Shown: piece after piece, positions 26,732 to 34,957 of the stretch | Position numbering within the stretch: the first letter of the stretch is position 1 | Layout of the letters: each line of letters begins with the position of its first letter | Assembly: GCF_003946395.1 (NCBI RefSeq) | Contig: NZ_RHNZ01000024.1 | Location: forward strand, 1-34,957 | DNA length: 34,957 nt | Origin: Levilactobacillus fuyuanensis | GTDB lineage: Bacteria; Bacillota; Bacilli; Lactobacillales; Lactobacillaceae | Reading direction: 5' to 3' | The notes under the pieces: model-generated | The model's database searches: none | Told to the model about the DNA's origin: nothing | Seen by the model: only the letters and a program-made list of their open reading frames with translations | Program-made: the position numbers and the translations under genes

Positions 26732-28081
26732 TTAACTCGGTGCACTCACCGGAAAAGTCATCGTAACCGTGGTGCCCTCGTCTAAGTGACTTTGCAAGTC
26801 AATCTTACCATTCAGAGATTCCACTAATTCACGCACAATGGCCAGACCCAGGCCACTCCCACTGACCCGCTGATTGGAGTGCGATACTTCGGCACGGTAG
26901 AACCGCTCGAAGACCCGTAACTGATCCTGCGGTGAAATCCCCACACCGGTATCCGCAATGCTCAGCGACCACGTCTGGGACGTTACCGCTGTGGTAAGCG
27001 TCACACTACCGCCGGATCGGTTGTACTTAATGGCATTCCCCAACACGTTCTTGAGAATCTGATCAAACTTGTGCTGGTCGGTCACCGCGATTAAATCTGC
27101 TGGGACTTGGTTGATCAGGGTCACTTGGTTAATGGCGGCCAATGGCTTCAACAGGGAGACTTGCATCTCAACCTGTTGACCCACGGGCACTTCGGCGGCC
27201 TCTACGGCATTCCCCGATTCCAAATGAGAAATCGTCAGCACATCGTTGATCAATTCGACCAGACGTTCACTCTGCTGGTCGATGATTTCTAGGAACTCCG
27301 TCAACTTCTCGGGATCGTCCTTGGCGCCCGCCAAGAGAGTCTTAGCAAAACCAGAAATCGCCGTCACCGGCGTTTTCAGTTCGTGCGAGGCATTGGACAC
27401 AAAATCCACCTGCATCTGCTCGACCGCATAGACCTCGGTCACATCATATAGCAGGACCAACACCTGAAAGTAATCTTGGGAGGTCTCCGTATAGATGGCC
27501 TGGGCATCGACGGTCCGCTCGTGCGGCGTCCCTGGCAGCTTCAACACTCGGTGCTGGGTCGCCGATTCGCTCAAAGCCGAATTGATCAGGCTGGCCAATT
27601 CGAACTGCCGGACATCCTGAGTAAACGGGTGGCGGCGAGGCGAAATCTGTTGCTGCAAAAACTGCTCCATTGCTGGATTAGCCAACTCGACCTTGCGGTA
27701 ACGGTCGATCACCATAACCCCAATCGGCAGATAGTCCAATAACGTGGCGAACTCCTGATTCTGACCGGCAATCTTGCGTTGAACCTTGCGCTGGTGCGTC
27801 TGTAAATAATTAATTTGCAACGCTAACTGGTAGAACGGGTCATGCGGCGACAACAACACGTGGGCTGGCGTCTCCTCGTGCCGAATTCCCTCGACCTTTT
27901 TGGTGAGGATGCTGATTCGCTGATCGCCCCAGCGAAAGAGGTAGCTAACCCCCGCCATTTCAATCAGGGCCAACGACCACGCAATCAGGAGGGCAGTCCC
28001 CAGTTGTGAGGGCCGTACACACCAAACCAGCAGGCTGTTCAGGCTCCCGCAAATCACCAGCACGGCAAGTAGCCGCCTCAT
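26732..28081 (-). CDS. phoR: Sensor histidine kinase PhoR (PnpS)
   Basis: A 449-residue membrane kinase. Two membrane helices (about 4-20 and 29-49) with almost no extracellular loop are followed by a linker, a PAS-like domain (GVMVIDRYRKVELANPAMEQ, about 121-140), an H-box with His233 in NASHELKTPVT, and an ATPase domain with N-box (LKNVLGNAIKYN), G1 (IADTGVGI) and G2 (GSGLGLAIV). The lack of a large sensor loop fits PhoR proteins that read phosphate through PstSCAB and PhoU rather than directly. It overlaps phoP by 4 bases. Confidence 0.94.
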   Translation of the reverse strand: MRRLLAVLVICGSLNSLLVWCVRPSQLGTALLIAWSLALIEMAGVSYLFRWGDQRISILTKKVEGIRHEETPAHVLLSPHDPFYQLALQINYLQTHQRKVQRKIAGQNQEFATLLDYLPIGVMVIDRYRKVELANPAMEQFLQQQISPRRHPFTQDVRQFELASLINSALSESATQHRVLKLPGTPHERTVDAQAIYTETSQDYFQVLVLLYDVTEVYAVEQMQVDFVSNASHELKTPVTAISGFAKTLLAGAKDDPEKLTEFLEIIDQQSERLVELINDVLTISHLESGNAVEAAEVPVGQQVEMQVSLLKPLAAINQVTLINQVPADLIAVTDQHKFDQILKNVLGNAIKYNRSGGSVTLTTAVTSQTWSLSIADTGVGISPQDQLRVFERFYRAEVSHSNQRVSGSGLGLAIVRELVESLNGKIDLQSHLDEGTTVTMTFPVSAPS

Positions 28082-28785
28082 GACTGCGCCTCAAAGGTGT
28101 AGCCGAAGCCCCGCACTGTTTTTAGAAGCACCGGATGCTTCGGATCGATTTCAATCTTTTCGCGTAAATGGGACACATGAATATCAACCATCCGCGTTTG
28201 CCCACTGTAATCGAAGCCCCAGACTCCCTCCAGTAATTGTTCACGACTCCACACCTTCCCTGGCCGTTTGGCAAAGAAGAGTAAGAGTTCAAATTCCTTG
28301 GGTGTCAGATCGATCGACTGGTTACCCCGTTTGACCTGAAACTTGTCCTGATCGATAGTCAGGTCAGCCACCTGCAAACGACTGGCGACTGGCTTAACGG
28401 GCTTCTCTTCCGGTTCATCCTCGTGGTAACGGCGCATGACCGCCTTCATCCGGGCAATCACCTCACGCGGACTGAAGGGCTTGGTGATGTAATCATCGGC
28501 CCCCAGTTCGAGTCCAAACACGGTGTCGAACTCACTGGTCTTAGCCGTAATCATGATGATGGGTGTGCTGATTTTTTCCTGCCGCAACCGTTTGGTCACT
28601 TCAACACCATCTAACTTCGGTAGCATTAAATCTAACAGAATGACATCAAACTTTTCGTGTAATGCCAAATTCAACGCCTGCTCACCGTCAATTGCCGTAA
28701 CCACCTGATAATCTGCTTGTTCCAGGTTGTATTGCAACAACGTCACGATTGCCGGCTCGTCATCGACGACTAGGACTCTGCTCAT
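28078..28785 (-). CDS. phoP: Response regulator PhoP (PnpR)
   Basis: A 235-residue OmpR-type regulator. Acidic pocket residues are Asp8 and Asp9, and the phospho-acceptor is Asp52 in LLDLMLP. The winged-helix domain covers about 130-232 (LTPKEFELLLFFAKRPGKVWS; DIHVSHLREKIE). It is between the PDZ membrane protein (3-base gap) and phoR (4-base overlap). The PhoP-box array before pstS is its likely target. Other OmpR regulators, such as WalR, are similar, but pairing with a minimal-loop PhoR and the nearby pst operon favour PhoP. Confidence 0.94.
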   Translation of the reverse strand: MSRVLVVDDEPAIVTLLQYNLEQADYQVVTAIDGEQALNLALHEKFDVILLDLMLPKLDGVEVTKRLRQEKISTPIIMITAKTSEFDTVFGLELGADDYITKPFSPREVIARMKAVMRRYHEDEPEEKPVKPVASRLQVADLTIDQDKFQVKRGNQSIDLTPKEFELLLFFAKRPGKVWSREQLLEGVWGFDYSGQTRMVDIHVSHLREKIEIDPKHPVLLKTVRGFGYTFEAQS

Positions 28786-28788
28786 GGG

Positions 28789-29958
28789 TTATGCCTCCTG
28801 ATCTCTGAATAGAACGATACCGATTTCGTGTGGCGCACCGGCATAAATGGCCGTCTCCGTCACCTTCAACTCACCCGCCATGTTACGAACCTTCAAGTGG
28901 CAGTACGTTGGATTAATCAGTAACGCTTCATAAAAGGATGTTTCACTATCGATTGGTTGGTGATTACATTCAAGAATAATATCACCAGCAGTCAGATCAA
29001 GTTTTACTGCCGGCGTCTGTGGTCGAATCGCAAGGACCCGAACCCCATCGTCAACTTGAGAATACCAGAATTGTTGGTGCTCGTCATAACGTTTCGCCCG
29101 CCATAGGACAATGGCATAACCAACCAGTAATAACACGAGTAATACAGGAAAATCCTGTGGGCGGTAAGTGGTCCAGCCGAAGAAGCCCATGGCAACGACC
29201 GCTAACCAAATCAGTTGCTTGGCGAGTTTTTGATAAACCTCGCGCGGAACCTGCCGAAAGACGGTAAACCGTAACCCAACCAACAGCGGCACCACTAAAA
29301 TAGCGAAGGAATGGCCGTGAATGGTCAAGAGTGGCCAGAAGGCCCAGTGACTGGCAAACCAGTCCCCGGGAACCAGCGTCACCATTGGCAAAACAAGGAA
29401 CTCACGCCAGGGATACCCAGCAATTCGCTTGCCCCGTTGCTTAGCATAAATTCGTGGGGCCGTGAAACGCCCGCCGTAGTGGGACAGCCAGTGTCCGAGA
29501 AAGAGGAAGAAGAATGCCGCCAGCCACAAGTAATTCTGTGCTGGCACCTGGCTCGCTGTGCCATTTCCCCAAAGCAATCCGGTTGGCGCTAAACTCGGCC
29601 AATCGGTTATGTAAGCTCCCCCAAAGTAAGTGGCAATCGAACTCACCACAATCAGCGTTAACGGCAACACCGTCGTTGGCAAAATTAGCAACGTGATGGT
29701 CGCCAAGATTTCATAAATCGCGATCCACAGCAACGGCAGGCTAAAGCCCACCGCCAAATTTACCACTGAAAGTCCCAGACCCAAAACAACCCCCTGCGTC
29801 AGAAAATGACGTAACTCAAAATGATCACTGTAGACGGCGCTCCCAAAACTCCGTCGTTCGCGCTTAATCCGTGAGCGACTCGTCACCCACAATCGCAGCA
29901 CCGCAACCCACACCATCAGTTGCAGGAGGTAACTGCCACACGCTATAAATATCCGCAT
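28789..29958 (-). CDS. PDZ-domain membrane protein (MinJ-like)
   Basis: A 389-residue protein with about eight membrane segments over residues 1-290 and a C-terminal PDZ domain (GVRVLAIRPQTPAVKLDLTAG, IILECNHQPIDS) over about 300-385. Such proteins resemble Bacillus MinJ, which links DivIVA to MinD at the cell poles; a division role here is only an analogy. An open frame runs to 30030, but the ATG at 29958 is chosen because AAAGGTG lies 8 bases upstream. It heads the transcript with phoP and phoR, an arrangement that may let envelope or division state influence phosphate signalling. Confidence 0.8.
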   Translation of the reverse strand: MRIFIACGSYLLQLMVWVAVLRLWVTSRSRIKRERRSFGSAVYSDHFELRHFLTQGVVLGLGLSVVNLAVGFSLPLLWIAIYEILATITLLILPTTVLPLTLIVVSSIATYFGGAYITDWPSLAPTGLLWGNGTASQVPAQNYLWLAAFFFLFLGHWLSHYGGRFTAPRIYAKQRGKRIAGYPWREFLVLPMVTLVPGDWFASHWAFWPLLTIHGHSFAILVVPLLVGLRFTVFRQVPREVYQKLAKQLIWLAVVAMGFFGWTTYRPQDFPVLLVLLLVGYAIVLWRAKRYDEHQQFWYSQVDDGVRVLAIRPQTPAVKLDLTAGDIILECNHQPIDSETSFYEALLINPTYCHLKVRNMAGELKVTETAIYAGAPHEIGIVLFRDQEA

Positions 29959-29995
29959 GTCATCGACACCTTTCTTGAAAAAAATAACTGTCCCC

Positions 29996-30004
29996 AGTAT
30001 AGCA
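29996..30004 (-). promoter_or_regulatory. Probable promoter (extended -10) of PDZ-phoP-phoR
   Basis: On the minus strand TGCTATACT matches an extended -10, 38 bases before the PDZ-protein ATG and just past the prfB terminator. No PhoP-like repeats are seen here, so autoregulation is not evident. Confidence 0.55.
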
Positions 30005-30010
30005 TGAAAG

Positions 30011-30043
30011 AAAAGCGGGTCGCACGACATTCGTGTTACCCGC
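30011..30043 (-). terminator. prfB terminator
   Basis: On the minus strand GCGGGTAACACGA pairs with TCGTGCGACCCGC (an internal AA/CG mismatch) around ATG, followed by TTTTCTTT. It lies 68 bases past the prfB stop. Confidence 0.85.
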
Positions 30044-30110
30044 CTAATGATTTTACAATATGACTACTATCGTTTGCGACCACTCGTAATGACTGGACAT
30101 TTCACGTTAG

Positions 30111-31227
30111 TTAGTCCGGATTCTTCTGACTGAGTTGCCATTGCAGGTAGGCGTCGATGAAGGGATCGAGATCCCCATCCATGACGGCCTGGCCGTTCCC
30201 GGTTTCATAATCCGTCCGGTGATCCTTGACCATCGTGTACGGATGGAAGACGTAGGACCGAATCTGCGAGCCCCAACCAATATCCATCTGTTCACCCTCG
30301 ATAGCGGCCTTTTCCTGAGCCTTCTTTTCCTCTTCACGTTCATACAGCTTGGCCCGTAACATCCCCATCGCCGTCTGCCGGTTTTGAAGCTGTGACCGTT
30401 GTGCCTGACTCTGCGTCACGATTCCAGTTGGAATATGGGTAATTCGTACAGCCGAAGAGGTCTTGTTAACGTGTTGCCCACCGGCACCGGAAGCCCGGTA
30501 AACGTCAACCTTTAAGTCAGCTGGATTGATATCTACGTCCACCGTATCGTCCAACTCGGGTAAGACATCCACGGAAGCAAAGGACGTGTGACGCCGCCCT
30601 GCCGAATCAAATGGTGAGATTCGTACCAGACGGTGAACCCCCTTTTCTGACCGAAGATAACCGTAGGCATTGTGACCAGCAATCAGCAACGTTGCGCTAC
30701 TTAAACCGGCAACTTCACCCGGTTGGTAGTCCAACACCGTAACCGTAAAGTCGTGCTGGTCCGCCCAGCGCGTGTACATCCGCATGAGCATTTCGCCCCA
30801 GTCCTGGGATTCAGTACCCCCAGCACCCGGATGAATTTCCAGAATCGCATTGTTCCGGTCATACTTCTGATTCAACAGTTGATTTAGACTGTACTGATGC
30901 AGGGCATCCTGAGCAGCCTTGAAATTCTGTTCGAACTCCGCCTGCATATCAGCATCGGGTTCTTCTTGCAACAATTCCACAGCAACTTCCAAGTCGTCGA
31001 TCTGATCGTTGAGGCTCTGGAATTCCTCAACCTTTTTCTTCATTTCATTGGTTGCATCAATCAGTTTCTGGGCCGACTGCGCGTCGTTCCAAAAATCCGG
31101 TTGGGCCATCTGACTTTCATTGATACTGATGCTCTCGCTTAGGGCATCAAAGTCAAAGTGACCCCCTAAAGCCGGCAAGTTGTTCCTTCATGGTCGCAAT
31201 GTTACGTTTGGCATCGCTAAGTTCCAT
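30111..31227 (-). CDS. prfB: Peptide chain release factor 2, with programmed +1 frameshift
   Basis: RF2 ends translation at UGA and UAA. The product is 371 residues when read through the frameshift: frame one is 31227-31156 (24 codons, MELSDAKRNIATMK...FRGSL), then an in-frame TGA at 31153-31155, then frame two from GAC at 31154 down to 30111. The shift site AGG GGG TCA CTT TGA C is the classical one, with an internal ribosome-like site 3 bases before the slippery CTT. Later motifs are the SPF recognition tripeptide (RISPFDSAG) and the GGQ loop (SGAGGQHVNKT). AAGGAG lies 9 bases before the ATG at 31227. Low RF2 favours the shift, so the protein controls its own synthesis. It lies downstream of secA. 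Confidence 0.96.
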
Positions 31228-31316
31228 AGTGGTTGGCTCCTTTTTATGTTTTGTGGTTTTCATTTTTCGTTTTGTACCTTTTCGGTTCGTAGTTTTATTG
31301 GCTACGTTGCCGAAAC

Positions 31317-31428
31317 GTGGTCTCCGAGGCAGCCGATTCCGCTTAACCCCGCTAAGCCAAAAATCCAGACCCGGGATTTTCACCTTAGCGACGTTAATGC
31401 TCGTCGGCTAACCAGCCTTGGAGACCAC
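31317..31428 (-). repeat. Structured intergenic repeat element, copy E, between secA and prfB
   Basis: A 112-bp element closed by a perfect 9-bp stem (GTGGTCTCC with GGAGACCAC), then AGCCGA/TCGGCT, and an inner hairpin CGCTAAG...AAAATCC...GGATTTT...CTTAGCG. On the minus strand TTTTTGGCTTAGCGGGG and GCGGAATCGGCTGCCTCGGAG align with the 3' part of copies B and C, although the CCCCACAG core is changed. It looks like a diverged family member. It is transcribed only if secA or prfB transcripts cross it. Confidence 0.6.
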
Positions 31429-31435
31429 TCTTTTT

Positions 31436-31470
31436 CCAAAAAACGAGGCCGGAATTTCTTCCCGCCTCGT
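31436..31470 (-). terminator. secA terminator
   Basis: On the minus strand ACGAGGCGGGAA pairs with TTCCGGCCTCGT (one mismatch) around GAAA, followed by TTTTTT. It starts 8 bases after the secA stop, so prfB is largely insulated and needs its own promoter. Confidence 0.88.
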
Positions 31471-31478
31471 CTCCCGTA

Positions 31479-33842
31479 CTAACGGGTAATATTTTGTCGA
31501 ATTTCTGACTTCATGAATAATCGGGTGGCATCGTAATCGATGTCAGAGATCATTTCACCAAACATCCGGAATCCTTCTTGTTGATATTCAACTAATGGGT
31601 TCAATTGACCATAGCCCCGCAGACCGATTGATTGACGCAATTGGTCCATGGTGTCGATGTGGTCCGTCCAGTGAGAGTCCACACAACGTAAGAGCACAAC
31701 CTTTTCGAATTCCAACATTTGGGCTGGATCGTAGAGTTGCTTTTGCTTTTCGGTGTAGACATCCTCGGCTAAGCCCATGAAGTAGGCCTTGATTTCATCA
31801 GCGGACTTGCCCTTCAATGCATCCAGGCTAATCTTTTCTGGTGAAACCATTGCGGAGATCCCGAAGTCGAGTAACGTATCCAAATCCCAATCGGCTTGGT
31901 CGCCTTGCGTGTGTAAGTTAACCACCCGGTCAACGGTCCGTTTGATCATTGGCATCAAGACCCATTTGAGGGACTTGTCTTGGTTAATAACTTGGTTACG
32001 TTCGCCATAGATCACATCACGTTGTTGACGCATAACGTCATCGTATTGCAGCACGTTCTTCCGGGAATCATAGTTGTTCCCTTCAACCCGCTTTTGTGCG
32101 GATTCAACTTGCTTCGTGATCATCCGGCTACGGATAACGGCATCTTCACCATCAACGTTCATCCGTTCGAGGAAGTTCTTAACCCGTTCGGAACCGAACC
32201 GGCGCATCAAATCATCTTCCAAGGACAGGTAGAACTGAGTCATACCAGGGTCACCTTGACGACCGGAACGTCCACGAAGCTGGTTATCAATCCGCCGCGA
32301 TTCGTGTCGTTCAGTCCCAATAACCGCTAACCCACCAATTTCAACCACGCCGGGTCCCAATTTAATATCGGTCCCCCGCCCAGCCATGTTGGTCGCAATG
32401 GTAACGGCGCCACGTTGGCCGGCGTTTTGGATAATATCGGCTTCCTTCGCATGGTTCTTAGCGTTCAAGACCACGTGCGGAATGTTTTCGTCATCCAACC
32501 GTTGTGAAATGTATTCGGACGTTTCAACGGCAACGGTACCAATCAACATGGGTTGACCCTTTTCGTGTAACATCTTGATTTCATCAACTACGGCATCGAA
32601 CTTGGATTCCAAGGTTGGGTACAACAGGTCAGGTTCATCGACCCGGACAACCGGCTTGTTGGTTGGCACGGAGATAACGTCCATGTTGTAGATTTCCCGG
32701 AATTCTTCAACTTCGGTCTTCGCAGTACCCGTCATCCCGGCAAGCTTCTTGTACATCCGGAATAAGTTTTGGTACGTGATGTTGGCCATCGTCTTGGTTT
32801 CTTCTTGAATCTCGACGCCTTCCTTGGCTTCAATGGCCTGGTGCAGCCCGTCGGAGTACCGACGACCTTCCATAACCCGCCCAGTAAAGGAATCAACGAT
32901 CAGAACTTCACCATCTTGGACCACGTAGTCTTTGTCCCGCAGCATAATGAAGTTAGCCCGTAAGGCTTGGTCCATATGGTGGGTCAAGGCCGTGTTGTCA
33001 GTGTCATATAAGTTCTTGAGGTTAAAGTATTTTTCAGCCTTTTCAATCCCAGTATCGGTCAAAGCAACCGTCTTGGATTCAAGGTCAATCTTAAAGTCTT
33101 CTTTTTCATGTAACGTCTTAGCGAAACGGTCGACCCGCTTGTAGAGAGCACTCGTTCCTTCAGACTGACCAGAAATGATCAATGGCGTCCGCGCTTCATC
33201 AATTAAGATAGAGTCAACTTCATCGACAATCGCGAAGTTCAAGGGACGTTGAACCATGTCTTCCTTATAGACAACCATGTTGTCTCGCAAGTAATCGAAC
33301 CCGATTTCTCCGTTAGTAGAATACGTGATATCAGCCTTATAGGCCTCACGCTTCTCTTCAGGAGACTTTTCAGCTGAGTTCAATCCGACAGAAAGACCCA
33401 TCCAGTTATAAAGTTCACCCATTTCAGTGGCATCACGTGCGGATAAGTATTCGTTAACCGTAACAACGTGCACCCCTTCGCCAGCTAAGGCGTTCAGGTA
33501 AACAGGCATGGTGGCGGTCAAGGTCTTCCCTTCACCGGTCTTCATTTCGGCAATGTTACCTTCATGAAGCACAATTCCCCCCATAATTTGGACGTGGAAT
33601 GGATAGAGGCCGAGGACCCGCTTTGCGCCTTCACGAACGGCAGCGAAGGCCTCGGGCAGTAAATCGTCCAAGGTTTCGCCGTCTTGATAGCGTTGCTTTA
33701 ATTCTGGCGTTTTTGCTTGCAGATCTGCATCTGAAAGCTTTGCGTATTCATCAGCGTAAGCACCGACTTCATCCGCTAATTTACTGAGGCGTCGTAAAGT
33801 CCGTCGATCACTTTCGACCCATCGTTTCAAAATATTTGCCAT
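31479..33842 (-). CDS. secA: Preprotein translocase ATPase SecA
   Basis: A 787-residue motor that pushes unfolded proteins through SecYEG. Walker A is MKTGEGKT (100-107), the DEAD-type motif is [16 protein letters not shown], and helicase motifs ([25 protein letters not shown]) are present. The Cys-rich zinc tail found in many SecA proteins is absent; the protein ends in [11 protein letters not shown], as is common in lactobacilli. An in-frame upstream ATG at 33986 would add 48 residues, but no ribosome site precedes it, whereas GAAGGGA lies about 8 bases before the ATG at 33842 and MANILKRW is the family N-terminus. The gene usually upstream (hpf) is not seen. Confidence 0.98.
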   Translation of the reverse strand: MANILKRWVESDRRTLRRLSKLADEVGAYADEYAKLSDADLQAKTPELKQRYQDGETLDDLLPEAFAAVREGAKRVLGLYPFHVQIMGGIVLHEGNIAEMKTGEGKTLTATMPVYLNALAGEGVHVVTVNEYLSARDATEMGELYNWMGLSVGLNSAEKSPEEKREAYKADITYSTNGEIGFDYLRDNMVVYKEDMVQRPLNFAIVDEVDSILIDEARTPLIISGQSEGTSALYKRVDRFAKTLHEKEDFKIDLESKTVALTDTGIEKAEKYFNLKNLYDTDNTALTHHMDQALRANFIMLRDKDYVVQDGEVLIVDSFTGRVMEGRRYSDGLHQAIEAKEGVEIQEETKTMANITYQNLFRMYKKLAGMTGTAKTEVEEFREIYNMDVISVPTNKPVVRVDEPDLLYPTLESKFDAVVDEIKMLHEKGQPMLIGTVAVETSEYISQRLDDENIPHVVLNAKNHAKEADIIQNAGQRGAVTIATNMAGRGTDIKLGPGVVEIGGLAVIGTERHESRRIDNQLRGRSGRQGDPGMTQFYLSLEDDLMRRFGSERVKNFLERMNVDGEDAVIRSRMITKQVESAQKRVEGNNYDSRKNVLQYDDVMRQQRDVIYGERNQVINQDKSLKWVLMPMIKRTVDRVVNLHTQGDQADWDLDTLLDFGISAMVSPEKISLDALKGKSADEIKAYFMGLAEDVYTEKQKQLYDPAQMLEFEKVVLLRCVDSHWTDHIDTMDQLRQSIGLRGYGQLNPLVEYQQEGFRMFGEMISDIDYDATRLFMKSEIRQNITR

Positions 33843-34710
33843 GTGAGAATTCCCTTCAGTACATTTTAATAAGTCTGCGTCAACCACTCCCGGCTTACAC
33901 CGGCAGTTTGTGGATCCAACGCCGAACAGCGCTGCCACCACAATTACTCCAAAATAGATTGGGTCATCCCCAATCCTAAGAGTCATTGCTGCCCACAGGT
34001 TGCTGGGCGGACAGCTGAATAATCTTAATAAAATCGCTCATTCTTTTGCAAGAATCGTTCCCGCCGCCAGCAAGCTAAACTTACCGCGCGCGAGACAGTG
34101 ATTTCAAACGTTTATTTTGGCAATAAATCAATCTACATTTTAACACTAACCCAGCCAATATGAAACTTTTCTAATCATGTAAATGCCGTAAAACCGCTTT
34201 CTTTCGCACGATTATTGACTAAAATAGTCACTAAACTATCACCCTTATTGATCCCAGATCTACGTCAGCTTCCTCCAAGGTGGGAATCGCATCGTTTCAG
34301 CAGGCCTGGTCCCTAGGAGTAATCTTACTAATTTTACCAGATTCATCGCTCAATGTATCGCCTTTTGCATAACAGTTGCTTAACAATCCCATGACAGATA
34401 GGCATATGGATTAGCCCCCTTAATCATTCGACGATACCGGCAAAAGCGGTAATTCCAAGTACCTATTATTTCTCAATGCGGTGACAGTAACGCTAGGATA
34501 ACCATTTCGAGACAACCTATCTATCGTTCAGCCCACCGGCCCAGACTGAGTGACTAACGACTAATCTTTATGTAGCGTGCATTGTTTGGTGAGCAACCGA
34601 ACTGTGAACCGATAGTGTTAGTTAAAGATGGCTTCTTAGGATTTGGAGAAAATCTACTCTATCAAACCATCTAAAACTTCAGGCAAGCAAAATTAGTTAA
34701 TGTTGCCATA
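33843..34710. other. Gene-free region upstream of secA
   Basis: About 870 bases without a supported gene and with lower GC than the genes. Near secA, on the minus strand, are a perfect hairpin (GATTGGG GATGA CCCAATC, 33957-33975) and a stem at 33988-34015 (GCTG..GCCCA with TGGGC..CAGC), which would lie in a secA leader. A weak promoter candidate is TTGCAA (34046-34051), 18 bases, TAAGAT (34022-34027, minus strand). A palindrome TGACTA AAA TAGTCA lies at 34216-34230. Between 34230 and 34700 I see nothing convincing. Confidence 0.5.
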
Positions 34711-34853
34711 GCCGGAGGCAGTCAGGGATGGCGCCAACCGTGGGACGCGTTTGGAAAATCGCCGGGCCTTGGCGAGATTTCAAACCGAGCCGGAAGCCCG
34801 CTCCTCGGCTGTAGGCGGTCCCCACAGTGGCAGAATCCCTGACTGCCGCAGGC
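34711..34853 (+). repeat. Structured intergenic repeat element, copy D
   Basis: A 143-bp element closed by a 19-bp stem (GCCGGAGGCAGTCAGGGAT with ATCCCTGACTGCCGCAGGC, two mismatches). Inside are GTTTGGAAAATCGCC pairing with GGCGAGATTTCAAAC, a small AGCCG/CGGCT hairpin and the core GGTCCCCACAG at 34817-34827. The paired changes between this stem and that of copy B (for example CAGTCAGGG versus CAGCCAGGA) keep the pairing. It lies close to the right terminal repeat. The function is unknown. Confidence 0.75.
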
Positions 34854-34879
34854 GAATGCCCATTAACTTTCTGGTTGCA

Positions 34880-34957
34880 AAATAAAAACCACCCGTTGAA
34901 CGGGTGGTTTTCTCGAGGGCTATAAGCCCTGGGTTACTGGCCAGCGTCTCAAGGCGC
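34880..34957. repeat. Terminal inverted repeat, right copy, with hairpin
   Basis: The exact reverse complement of bases 1-78. The hairpin ACCACCCG TTGAA CGGGTGGT lies at 34885-34909 and the palindrome AGGGCT ATA AGCCCT at 34916-34930. See the left copy for interpretation. Confidence 0.8.

Noticed and set aside
31155-31178. A prfB start at 31178 (MPALGGHFDF)
   Set aside because: This comes from reading frame two backwards past the frameshift. The first 24 residues and ribosome site are in the other frame, ending at the TGA at 31153-31155.
33843-33986. In-frame N-terminal extension of SecA with a hydrophobic stretch ([16 protein letters not shown])
   Set aside because: No ribosome site before the upstream ATG, the SecA family starts at MANILKRW, and a good site precedes 33842. 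The hydrophobic stretch is probably chance reading through a leader hairpin.
33988-34015. CTGCCCACAG near secA as a seventh member of the repeat family
   Set aside because: Only the short core matches; the GGAAT, the CTTTGGCTT arm and the closing arms are absent.
34275-34292. T-box-like sequence CCAAGGTGGGAATCGCAT
   Set aside because: It differs from the conserved T-box core at the ACC positions, has no stem I or terminator, and no plus-strand gene follows.
34228-34296. Short protein-like minus-strand frame (IPTLEEADVDLGSIRVIV)
   Set aside because: Only about 20 codons between stops, no ribosome site and no recognised homology. It could be a gene remnant but cannot be supported.
1-34957. 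CRISPR arrays, tRNA or rRNA genes
   Set aside because: No regularly spaced repeats of array type and no cloverleaf with tRNA consensus or rRNA-like stretches were recognised by reading.

Overview
The window looks like chromosomal DNA from a Lactobacillaceae bacterium of moderate GC content. The gene set and order are those of lactobacilli: rapZ-yvcK-whiA beside clpP, uvrB-uvrA, hprK-lgt-gpsA-galU-trxB, a pst operon with two pstB genes, secA-prfB, and a surface protein with MucBP and DUF5776 domains. I cannot fix the species from this sequence alone; a Levilactobacillus-like or related genus is a guess. Only clpP is read on the plus strand. All other confident genes are on the minus strand.

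Layout from left to right. A two-gene unit of a LytTR regulator and a LiaF-like membrane protein (208-1397) has a 21-bp-period direct repeat in front of it. clpP (1707-2303) has a CtsR operator lying over its promoter. Next come rapZ-yvcK-whiA (5311 to 2474), a DUF308/HdeD-like membrane protein (5573-6115), uvrB-uvrA (11150 to 6273), and an HD phosphohydrolase (YfbR-like) with a GNAT-like protein (12577 to 11415). The envelope/carbon-control operon hprK-lgt-gpsA-galU-trxB (17495 to 12725) has a small PspC and membrane protein pair upstream (18296 to 17585). The phosphate block follows: pstS-pstC-pstA-pstB-pstB-phoU (24034 to 19031), with four PhoP-box-like repeats spaced exactly 11 bp in front of pstS. 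A secreted MucBP/DUF5776 protein (24595-26442) separates this from its probable regulators, a PDZ membrane protein with phoP-phoR (29958 to 26732). Last are secA and prfB (33842 to 30111). prfB uses the classical RF2 +1 programmed frameshift.

Two kinds of non-coding structure stand out. First, at least five, probably six, intergenic sites carry related, strongly base-paired elements of about 105-185 bp. They lie between secA and prfB, on both sides of the surface gene, twice downstream of phoU, and near the right end. They share a 3' core around GGTCCCCACAG...GGAAT and a conserved CTTTGGCTT hairpin arm. They do not match any element I can name. Second, the window begins and ends with the same 78-bp sequence in inverted orientation, each carrying a perfect hairpin. 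This suggests the window is a contig bounded by two inverted copies of one repeat, perhaps the end of an insertion sequence.

How the genes work together: PhoR-PhoP would sense phosphate limitation and act at the PhoP boxes to drive the Pst importer, with PhoU giving feedback. HprK sets carbon catabolite control, Lgt anchors lipoproteins, and GpsA and GalU feed lipid and glycan synthesis. ClpP and its CtsR site handle protein stress, UvrAB repairs DNA, and SecA exports proteins. No tRNA, rRNA, CRISPR array, prophage or intact transposase gene was seen.
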